Part shown: positions 50,708 through 57,455 of the stretch, piece by piece
Position numbering within the stretch: position 1 is the stretch's first letter
Layout of the letters: each line of letters opens with the position of its first letter
Origin: Thiobacillus denitrificans DSM 12475
Lineage (GTDB): Bacteria > Pseudomonadota > Gammaproteobacteria > Burkholderiales > Thiobacillaceae
Direction: 5' to 3'
Length of the DNA: 57,455 nt
NCBI RefSeq assembly: GCF_000376425.1
Contig: NZ_AQWL01000003.1
Coordinates: 1 to 57,455, forward strand
Notes under the pieces: generated by a model
What the model was told of the DNA's origin: nothing
What the model saw: the letters and a program-made list of their open reading frames with translations, nothing else
Database searches by the model: none
Program-made: the position numbers and the translations under genes

Positions 50708-51514
50708 ATGTGTGATACCTGCGGCTGCAATCTCACCCCCGGCAACAAGCACCTCGCCTTCAAACCCGTCGCCAAGGGCGCGACTGCAGTCTCCGTGCTG
50801 AAGGGCCTGCTGGCGAAGAACGACGACCAGGCCGCGCACAACCGCGAACACTTCGACCGCCGCGGCATCCTCGCGATCAACCTGATGTCGTCGCCCGGCT
50901 CCGGCAAGACCGCGCTGCTGGAAGCCACGCTCGTCGCACTGAAGGACGAATTCACCTGCGCCGTGATCGAGGGCGATCTGGAAACCGAAAACGACGCCCT
51001 TCGCATCCGCGCCGTCGGGGTTACGGCACACCAGATCGTCACCGGCACCGCCTGCCACCTCGACGCCCATCTGGTGCACGATGCGCTGCATCAGATGAAT
51101 CTCGACGGCGTCGAGCTCCTGTTCATCGAGAACGTCGGCAACCTGGTCTGCCCGGCGAGCTTCGACCTCGGCCAGCACCTCAACGTCACCCTGCTCTCGG
51201 TCACCGAGGGCGACGACAAGCCGGCCAAATATCCGGTGATGTTCCGCGCGGCGGATGCCATGCTCTTGACCAAAACCGATCTGCTGGCGGTGCTTGACGA
51301 CTTCGACCCCGACAAGGCCGAGACGCACCTGCGTAATCTCGCCAACCCGGCACCGGTACTGCGGCTCTCCGCCCGCAAGAACCTGGGCATGAATGCCTGG
51401 CTTGCCTGGCTGCGCGAGCAGCTCGCCGCACAGCGCGCCCGGGTGGCCATCGGCCAGTCGCGCCGCCCCGCCATCCAGAGCGACGGCGAGAAACTCCACA
51501 GCGCTAGCGCATGA
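50708..51514 (+). CDS. hypB: Nickel-binding GTPase HypB
   Basis: A 268-residue HypB. The N-terminal CDTCGC is the high-affinity metal motif; no long His-rich stretch follows, so nickel storage is unlikely. GTPase motifs are SSPGSGKT (P loop), EGDLETENDA and TKTDLL (base recognition), and GTACHLDAHLVHDAL contains metal-site Cys and His. Lies six bases after hypA and 16 before hypD. Confidence 0.93.
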   Translation: MCDTCGCNLTPGNKHLAFKPVAKGATAVSVLKGLLAKNDDQAAHNREHFDRRGILAINLMSSPGSGKTALLEATLVALKDEFTCAVIEGDLETENDALRIRAVGVTAHQIVTGTACHLDAHLVHDALHQMNLDGVELLFIENVGNLVCPASFDLGQHLNVTLLSVTEGDDKPAKYPVMFRAADAMLLTKTDLLAVLDDFDPDKAETHLRNLANPAPVLRLSARKNLGMNAWLAWLREQLAAQRARVAIGQSRRPAIQSDGEKLHSASA

Positions 51515-51530
51515 TGAGTGACGCCACCGC

Positions 51531-52646
51531 ATGAAACACGACGCCCGCGCCTGGCTGGAGAAAATCCACGCCCTCGACTTCGACCGCACGGTCAAGATCA
51601 TGAACGTGTGCGGCGGCCATGAACGCTCGATCACCCACGCCGGCCTGCGCGGCGTCTTGCCGAAATGGGTGGAACTGGTGCCCGGCCCCGGCTGTCCGGT
51701 GTGCGTGTGCCCGGAGGAGGATGTCTATCAGGCGATGCAGCTGGCGCTGCAGGACAAATGCATCCTGGTCGCCTACGGCGACATGTTGCGGGTGCCGGTG
51801 AACGTGAAGAAGGGCGAGATACGCACCCTGGCCGAGGCGCAGGCCGCCGGCGCCGACGTGCGGCCGATCGCCAGCCCGCTCGATGCGCGCAGGATCGCGC
51901 TGGATAATCCCGATCGCCCGGTGGTGTTCTTCGCCGCCGGCTTCGAGACCACCACCGCGCCGACCGCGGCAATGTTGGCCGAGGGCATTCCGGACAATCT
52001 GTCCATCCTGCTATCCGGGCGACTAACCTGGCCGGCGGTGGCGATGCTGCTCGGTAGTTTTGAACCCAGCCCGGGCAGCCCCGGTTTCGATGCCCTTGTT
52101 GCACCGGGACATGTGTCCACCGTGATGGGCCCGGAGGAATGGAACTTCGTCGTCGACCGCCACGAGATTCCCGCCGCGGTTGCCGGCTTCGCGCCGGAGT
52201 CGCTGCTGGCGTCGTTCTATTCGGTGCTGCGCCAACTGAAAAGCGGCGAGCGCTTTCTCGACAACTGCTACCGCGAAGTCGCGCATCCCGGCGGCAATGC
52301 CACTGCGCGCCGCATGCTTGCCGCCACGATGGACGTCGTCGATGCCAACTGGCGCGGCATCGGCATCATCCCCGACTCCGGCTATGCGTTGAAGCCTGCC
52401 TATGCGCAACACGACGCCCGCCTGCTGTTCCCCGACCACACCGACCCCGATCGCCGGCGCGCCGGTGAAATGCCCCCCGGTTGCGACTGCGCCAAGGTGG
52501 TGCTGGGCAAGATCTATCCCAACCAGTGCCGTATCTATGGCAAGGCCTGCACCCCGCGCAATCCAGTCGGCCCCTGCATGGTGTCGGACGAAGGCGCCTG
52601 CCGCATCTGGTGGGCGGGCGGCGTGCGCGTCACTGCCGATGCCTGA
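51531..52646 (+). CDS. hypD: Hydrogenase maturation protein HypD
   Basis: A 371-residue HypD. Conserved CGGHE (KIMNVCGGHERSITHAG), PGPGCPVCVCPE, FFAAGFETTTAPTAA and FAPESLLAS blocks are all present, as are the C-terminal 4Fe-4S cysteines in GCDCAKVVLG and ACTPRNPVGPCMVSDEGAC. It forms the scaffold with HypC on which the Fe(CN)2CO unit is made. It overlaps hypF by eight bases. Confidence 0.94.
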   Translation: MKHDARAWLEKIHALDFDRTVKIMNVCGGHERSITHAGLRGVLPKWVELVPGPGCPVCVCPEEDVYQAMQLALQDKCILVAYGDMLRVPVNVKKGEIRTLAEAQAAGADVRPIASPLDARRIALDNPDRPVVFFAAGFETTTAPTAAMLAEGIPDNLSILLSGRLTWPAVAMLLGSFEPSPGSPGFDALVAPGHVSTVMGPEEWNFVVDRHEIPAAVAGFAPESLLASFYSVLRQLKSGERFLDNCYREVAHPGGNATARRMLAATMDVVDANWRGIGIIPDSGYALKPAYAQHDARLLFPDHTDPDRRRAGEMPPGCDCAKVVLGKIYPNQCRIYGKACTPRNPVGPCMVSDEGACRIWWAGGVRVTADA

Positions 52647-54864
52647 ACGCGTCGCGCAGTTCATCACCATCGGCGGCCGGGTTCAGGGCGTGGGTTTCCG
52701 GCCCTTCGTCTATCGCCTGGCGCATGAACACGGCATCACCGGCTGGGTGCGCAACGCCGACGGCGCGGTGGAAATCCATGCCGAGGGCGAACCCGCGCAG
52801 TTGCAGTGTTTCAGCGCAGCGCTTGTCAGCGAAGCCCCCCCCTTGTCCGCCCCCGACCCACTTACTATCGCCGCCTGCGCATCGGGACACGCTGCGGCGT
52901 TTGCCATCCTCGACAGCGCGGCATCGAATCGGGCCGACATCCATTTACCGCCGGACGGTTTTGTCTGCGCCGACTGCCTGGCCGAACTGCACGACCCGGC
53001 CAACCGCCGCCATCGCTATCCCTTCATCAACTGCACCCAGTGCGGGCCGCGTTATACCCTGATCACCGCCCTGCCCTATGACCGCCCCAACACGGCCATG
53101 CGTGGTTTCGCGCTGTGCCCGGACTGTCGACGCGAATACGAAAACCCGCTCGACCGCCGCTTTCACGCCGAGCCGATCGCCTGCCCGGTGTGCGGGCCGC
53201 ATCTGCAGTTTGTCGCTGGCGAAGAAACCCTCGACGGCGACGAAGCGGCGCTGGCGACCGCTGTCGCCGCCCTGCGCGCGGGAAAGATCGTTGCGGTGAA
53301 AGGCGTCGGCGGCTACCACCTGCTGTGCGACGCCAGCAACGACGCAGCCGTCGCCACGCTGCGCGCCCGCAAGCCGCGCCCGGCCAAGCCGCTGGCGGTG
53401 ATGGTGCGCGACCTCGCCGCCTTGCGCGCGGAGGTACACAGCACACCGAAACTGGAAGCTTTCCTGGGCACGCCCGAACGCCCCATCGTGCTGCTGCGAA
53501 AGCGTGCCGATTCCAGTTTGTCCGAACACATCGCCCCCGGCCTCGCGGAAATCGGCTGCCTCTTGCCCTACTCGCCGTTGCACGATCTGCTGCTGCACGA
53601 TTTCGGCGGGCCGCTGGTGGCGACCTCGGGCAACCTCTCCGGCGAGCCGGTGCTGACCGAAAACCGCGAGGCGCAAACCCGGCTCGCCCATCTTGCCGAC
53701 GCCTTCCTGCACCACGACCGTCCCATCGTGCGCCCAGCCGACGATCCGGTGTATCGCGTCATCGCCGGTCAACCGCGGCCGCTGCGCCTGGGGCGTGGCA
53801 CGGCGCCGCTGGAACTGGAACTCCCCGTAGCGCTGCCCGAACCGGTGCTGGCGCTCGGCAGCCACATGAAGAACACGCTCTGCCTTGCCTGGGGCACGCG
53901 CGCCGTCGTCTCGCCGCATATCGGCGAACTCGATACCCCGCGCAGCCTCGACACCCTGGCGCAGGTGGCGGATGACCTGCAGCGCTTGTATCGGGTGCAG
54001 GCCACACAACTGATCGTCGACCGTCATCCCGGTTATGGCTATCGCCGCTTTGTGCGCGACAGCGGGTTGCCGCTGGCTGAAATCTGGCACCACCACGCCC
54101 ACGCCTCGGCGCTGGCCTGGGAGTTTCCCGACGTCGATGAATGGATCGTGTTCGCCTGGGACGGCGTCGGCCTCGGCGAAGACCAGACCCTGTGGGGCGG
54201 CGAGGCCTTCACCGGCACGCCGGGGCGCTGGCAGCGCACCGCCTCGTTCCGCCCCTTCCGCCTTCCCGGCGGCGACAAGGCCGGGCGCGAGCCATGGCGC
54301 GCTGCTGCTGCGCTGCTATGGGAAACGGGCCAGGTTGCGCCGTTCGCACCTGAAGCGCTGTATCAAGCGTGGACAGCGCGGCTGAACAGCCCGGCCAGTT
54401 CGTCGGTCGGGCGGATGTTCGATGCCTCGGCGGCCCTGAGCGGCGTGTGCAGCCACGCCAGCTTCGAAGGCGAAGGCCCGATGCAGTTGGAAGCCATTGC
54501 CGATATTGCCGCGGGCGACGCCGTTGCATTGCCGCTCGAACGCGACCCGGACGGAATCTGGCGCAGTGACTGGGCGCCGCTGCTGCCGATGCTCACCGAC
54601 ATCACCCGCCCGCCGGCCGTGCGCGCGGCCAGCTTCCATCTCAGTCTGGCGCAGGCGCTGGTCGAACAGGCCCGACAGCTGCGCGCGCAAACCGGCGTCG
54701 AGTCGGTCGGCCTTGCCGGCGGCGTGTTCCAGAATCGCCTGCTCGCCGAGGCCGCCATCGACCGCCTGCAGGCCACAGGCTTTGCCGTGCACCTGCCGCA
54801 ACGTGTGCCGGTCAACGACGCCGGGCTAAGCTTCGGCCAGGTCATCGAATTCCTCTACGCATAA
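52639..54864 (+). CDS. hypF: Carbamoyltransferase HypF
   Basis: A 741-residue HypF, start ATG 52639 (MPERVAQFITIGGRVQGVGF). Domain order: acylphosphatase (about 1-90, GVGFRPFVYRLA), two zinc fingers (CADC/CTQC and CPDC/CPVC, about 105-190), YrdC-like (about 200-385, GVGGYHLLCDASND) and Kae1-like (about 400-741, HHHAHASALAWE, VGLAGGVFQN). It makes the carbamoyl group used for cyanide ligands and loads it on HypE. Normal length. hypE follows six bases later. Confidence 0.93.
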   Translation: MPERVAQFITIGGRVQGVGFRPFVYRLAHEHGITGWVRNADGAVEIHAEGEPAQLQCFSAALVSEAPPLSAPDPLTIAACASGHAAAFAILDSAASNRADIHLPPDGFVCADCLAELHDPANRRHRYPFINCTQCGPRYTLITALPYDRPNTAMRGFALCPDCRREYENPLDRRFHAEPIACPVCGPHLQFVAGEETLDGDEAALATAVAALRAGKIVAVKGVGGYHLLCDASNDAAVATLRARKPRPAKPLAVMVRDLAALRAEVHSTPKLEAFLGTPERPIVLLRKRADSSLSEHIAPGLAEIGCLLPYSPLHDLLLHDFGGPLVATSGNLSGEPVLTENREAQTRLAHLADAFLHHDRPIVRPADDPVYRVIAGQPRPLRLGRGTAPLELELPVALPEPVLALGSHMKNTLCLAWGTRAVVSPHIGELDTPRSLDTLAQVADDLQRLYRVQATQLIVDRHPGYGYRRFVRDSGLPLAEIWHHHAHASALAWEFPDVDEWIVFAWDGVGLGEDQTLWGGEAFTGTPGRWQRTASFRPFRLPGGDKAGREPWRAAAALLWETGQVAPFAPEALYQAWTARLNSPASSSVGRMFDASAALSGVCSHASFEGEGPMQLEAIADIAAGDAVALPLERDPDGIWRSDWAPLLPMLTDITRPPAVRAASFHLSLAQALVEQARQLRAQTGVESVGLAGGVFQNRLLAEAAIDRLQATGFAVHLPQRVPVNDAGLSFGQVIEFLYA

Positions 54865-54870
54865 AAAACC

Positions 54871-55875
54871 ATGGACGACACCCGCATCCTCCTCGCGCAC
54901 GGCAACGGCGGCCGCCTGATGCGCGAGCTCATCGCCGACATCTTCGCCCGGCATCTCGCCAATCCGTTGCTCGATACCGATGCCGACGCGGTGACACTGC
55001 CGCCGCTCGACGGCGAGGTCATGCTGACCACCGACGGCTTTACCGTGCAGCCGCTGGAATTCCCCGGCGGCAACCTCGGCTCGCTGGCGGTGCACGGCGT
55101 GGTCAACGATCTCGCGGTGGCCGGCGCCGATCCGCGCTATCTCACCCTGTCGGCGCTGATCGAGGAAGGGCTGGAAGTCGACGTACTGGATCGGCTGATT
55201 GCCAGCTTCGCGGCAGCGGCACGGGAAAGCGGCGTGGCAGTGGTGGCGGGCGACACCAAGGTGGTGCGCCGCGGCGAAGGCGGCGGCCTGTATCTGTCGG
55301 TCGCCGGCATTGGCGTCAGGCGCGCCCGGGCGCCGCTCGACATCACGCGCATCGCGCCGGGCGACGCGGTGCTGGTATCGGGTCCGGTGGGCGACCACGG
55401 CATCGCGGTGATGCTGGCGCGCGAACAGTTCGGCCTGTCGGGCGAGCTGCGCTCCGACTCGGCCTCGGTGCTACCGCTGACGCAGGCGGTGCGCGACCTG
55501 CCGGGGCTGCGCTTCATGCGCGATCCCACGCGCGGCGGCCTGGCCACTGTGGCTCACGAGATCGCGCGTGCCTGCGGCCACAGCGTGATACTCGAACAGC
55601 GCGCGGTGCCGCTGCGCCCGCAAGTGGTGTCAGTGTGCGAGATGCTGGGCTACGATCCGTATTACCTCGCCTGCGAGGGACGCATCGTCGCGGTGGCCGA
55701 TACGGTAGCGACGGATAAAATCCTCGCGCGCTGGCAGGCGCTGCCCGAAGGGGCCGGGGCCCGCATCATCGGCCGCATCGAAACCGGCGACAGCAGGGTC
55801 ATCCTGGACACCGACCTGGGCGGCCGCCGCATCCTCGACGAACTGGAAGACGACCCGCTGCCACGGATCTGCTGA
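54871..55875 (+). CDS. hypE: Hydrogenase maturation protein HypE
   Basis: A 334-residue HypE of the PurM/SelD fold: LLAHGNGGRLMREL, TTDGFTVQPLEFPGGNLGSL, VAGDTKVV and RDPTRGGLATVAHEIA. It ends PRIC, the C-terminal Cys that carries the thiocarbamate and thiocyanate. It makes the cyanide ligands with HypF. Last gene of the hyp operon; 113 bases separate it from the convergent narL-like gene. Confidence 0.95.
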   Translation: MDDTRILLAHGNGGRLMRELIADIFARHLANPLLDTDADAVTLPPLDGEVMLTTDGFTVQPLEFPGGNLGSLAVHGVVNDLAVAGADPRYLTLSALIEEGLEVDVLDRLIASFAAAARESGVAVVAGDTKVVRRGEGGGLYLSVAGIGVRRARAPLDITRIAPGDAVLVSGPVGDHGIAVMLAREQFGLSGELRSDSASVLPLTQAVRDLPGLRFMRDPTRGGLATVAHEIARACGHSVILEQRAVPLRPQVVSVCEMLGYDPYYLACEGRIVAVADTVATDKILARWQALPEGAGARIIGRIETGDSRVILDTDLGGRRILDELEDDPLPRIC

Positions 55876-55988
55876 ATCGATCGGGGGAAATGCCGCCGCT
55901 TTCGCGCAGCGCCGTCCGCTCCGGCCCCATGATGGCGGCCGCGGTCAGCGGTCCGGATTGCCCCCGGCTGCCGCCGGCAATCAGTCGG

Positions 55989-56648
55989 TCAGGGTTTGAC
56001 CTGCCGCCGGCAGCGGTCGGCCCAGACGGCGGCTTCCACCCGTGAGCGCAAATTGAGCTTTTTAAGCAGATGCTTGATGTGCACTTTCACGGTGCCCTCG
56101 GCAATTCCCATGTCCTTGGCAATCAGCTTGTTGCTCTTGCCGTCGACCAGGTGTTCGAGAATGCGGTTTTCCTGCTCGGTCAGCCCGGCTTCGGCCAGAC
56201 TGGCGGGACGGCTCTTTTCGCGCAGTGAAGCCACCAGCAGCTGGGTGAGGCGTGCGCTGATGGTGATCTTGCCGCGTGCGGCTTCGCCCAGTTGCTGCAT
56301 CAGATCTTCCGGTTCCATATCCTTCAGCAGATAGCCGTCCGCGCCGGCCTGCAGCGCGGCGATCAGGTCTTCCGCCTGATCCGAAACGGTCAGCATGATG
56401 ACGCGCGAATCGAGCCCGTCGTCCTTGATCGCTTTCAGCACTTCGACGCCGTTCATGCCCTTCATGTTGAGATCCAGCAGGATCATGTCGGGTTGCAGGG
56501 CCCGGGCGAGCGCAACGCCCTCTGTTCCGCTGGGAGCTTCGCCCACGAAACGGAATTCGGGCACCGCCTGAATCAACTGAATCACGCCCTTGCGAAACAG
56601 CGGGTGGTCGTCGACGACCAGGATGGTCTGGGGGGCGGCAGAATTCAT
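55989..56648 (-). CDS. narL: NarL-family response regulator
   Basis: A 219-residue NarL/FixJ-type regulator. Receiver about residues 8-120 (LVVDDHPLFRKGVIQLI, MILLDLNMKGMNGVEV with phosphoacceptor Asp, GYLLKDMEPEDL with Lys). LuxR-type helix-turn-helix about 150-210 (LTEQENRILEHLVDGKSNKL, GTVKVHIKHLLKKLNL). Strong similarity to NarL, the nitrate/nitrite regulator. The kinase gene lies directly upstream with six bases between. Confidence 0.86.
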   Translation of the reverse strand: MNSAAPQTILVVDDHPLFRKGVIQLIQAVPEFRFVGEAPSGTEGVALARALQPDMILLDLNMKGMNGVEVLKAIKDDGLDSRVIMLTVSDQAEDLIAALQAGADGYLLKDMEPEDLMQQLGEAARGKITISARLTQLLVASLREKSRPASLAEAGLTEQENRILEHLVDGKSNKLIAKDMGIAEGTVKVHIKHLLKKLNLRSRVEAAVWADRCRRQVKP

Positions 56649-56654
56649 GAATAC

Positions 56655-57455
56655 CTAGGCCTGGGCAGGGTGGATCGGTAGCGGGATTTTACGCCGGTTG
56701 CCCGGCATGAAATGCAGGCTGACGCGGGTGCCGAACACAGGCAGTTTCTCGACCGTCAGCTGGCCTCCCAGATTTTTTGCCCGCTCTTCCATGATCGTCA
56801 TGCCGTAATGATGCGCTCCCGCTGCCTGACGGACGCCAATGCCATCGTCGGTAATGGTGGCCAGAACCGATCCATCGGCAGCGCACGCCACCTTGACGTG
56901 CGCCTGCCGGGCCTGGGCATGGTTGAGCACGTTGGACAGGGCTTCGCGCACAATTTGCAGGGCATGAATTTCTTCGTTCGGAGTGAGCATGCAGTTTGCC
57001 AGATGGACTTCCAGCGTGATCGGAATGTCGCCGCGGCTGGAGAATTCGGCCACCGTGGTCTGCAGGGCGGCGGCCAATCCCGCGCCATCGATACGCAAAC
57101 GGAAGGTCGTGAGCAGCTCGCGCAGTTGGCGATAGGCACTGTTCAAACCTTCGCGCAGTTCTTCAAGCACATCCCTGGCTTCGTCGCCGCGTTGCGGATT
57201 GTCCACCAGCGGCTTCAGGCGGCTGACCTGGATTTTCATATAAGCCAGCGATTGCGCAAGCGAATCGTGCAGTTCGCGGGCCAGTGCGGCGCGTTCTTCC
57301 AGCAGTGACAGCCGGCGGCTCTGTTCGATGCGCCGCGCGGTGCCGATGGCAATGCCGATATGACGCGACAGCGCCTCCAGCAACTGGATCTGCCATTGCG
57401 CCAGTTCCTTGCCCGGTGGCATTTCCAGTTGCAGCACGCCATAGCGATGCTCGGT
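56655..57455 (-). CDS. narX: NarX-type sensor histidine kinase, C-terminal part (runs off window)
   Basis: The frame is open through base 57455, so the N-terminus lies outside. The visible 266 residues include a GAF-like end, then the HisKA_3 box RAALARELHDSLAQSLAYMK with the phosphoacceptor His, a dimerisation helix, and the HATPase with LQIVREALSNVLNHAQA (N box), ITDDGIG (G1) and HHYGMTIMEERA (G2), as in NarX/NarQ. The partner is the downstream narL-like gene. Sensor domain and membrane helices cannot be seen. Confidence 0.85.
   Translation of the reverse strand, partial: TEHRYGVLQLEMPPGKELAQWQIQLLEALSRHIGIAIGTARRIEQSRRLSLLEERAALARELHDSLAQSLAYMKIQVSRLKPLVDNPQRGDEARDVLEELREGLNSAYRQLRELLTTFRLRIDGAGLAAALQTTVAEFSSRGDIPITLEVHLANCMLTPNEEIHALQIVREALSNVLNHAQARQAHVKVACAADGSVLATITDDGIGVRQAAGAHHYGMTIMEERAKNLGGQLTVEKLPVFGTRVSLHFMPGNRRKIPLPIHPAQA

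Overview
The window looks like a piece of a betaproteobacterial chromosome, probably a facultatively denitrifying, sulfur- and hydrogen-oxidising relative of Thiobacillus, Sulfuritalea or Azoarcus. This is inferred from the gene set: p-cresol dehydrogenase genes, a reverse-type dsrA, an Isp-type NiFe uptake hydrogenase and a NarL/NarX pair. No rRNA, tRNA or CRISPR array was found. Two regions differ clearly. Bases 1 to about 17.4 kb are less GC-rich, carry mobile and accessory genes and look like an acquired island. From about 17.5 kb the DNA is GC-rich, tightly packed metabolic chromosome.

Island part 1 (1-6.3 kb). The end of an IS30-type element abuts a His-Xaa-Ser (Hxs) operon: radical SAM proteins HxsB and HxsC, the substrate-like exported HxsA with four tandem His-Xaa-Ser units, a small membrane-anchored Hxs-associated protein and a MauG-like di-haem cytochrome, followed by a secreted thermonuclease and two tiny secreted proteins. 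HxsD is not seen; the IS occupies the place where it would be expected. The chemistry of this predicted peptide-modification system is not known to me.

Island part 2 (6.4-17.4 kb). A Tn7-like transposition module comprises tnsA, tnsB split into two overlapping ORFs with an extra in-frame TAA in the catalytic half, tnsC and tniQ. Its cargo is a Cap4/DUF4297-type nuclease, a short SMC/Rad50-like ATPase with a zinc-hook CxxC, and a HEPN-motif plus LOTUS protein. This resembles a compact Lamassu/ABC-three-component-like defence cassette. Degenerate repeats ending in TTGTCCCGACA at 17.0-17.4 kb may be the distal transposon end.

Chromosome. 17.5-23.0 kb: p-cresol oxidation (aryl-alcohol dehydrogenase, aromatic aldehyde dehydrogenase, PchC, PchX, PchF). 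23.0-29.7 kb: BON-domain protein, small secreted protein, GH15 glucoamylase-like enzyme, then a globin-coupled histidine kinase and three receiver proteins. 29.8-31.1 kb: complete dsrA without dsrB. 31.1-37.8 kb: PutA, TPR protein, two small envelope proteins, class I aldolase. 38.0-43.1 kb: SUF Fe-S assembly operon (Rrf2 regulator, sufBCDU, sufT-like, Rieske protein) lacking sufS. 43.6-50.0 kb (minus): hydS-isp1-isp2-hydL-hupE with upstream hupH and protease gene. 50.1-55.9 kb (plus): hypCABDFE. The window closes with a NarL-type regulator and the 3' part of its NarX-type kinase.

Together the chromosomal part feeds electrons from cresols, H2, reduced sulfur and proline into respiration and supplies the cofactor assembly (Fe-S and NiFe centres) those enzymes need.
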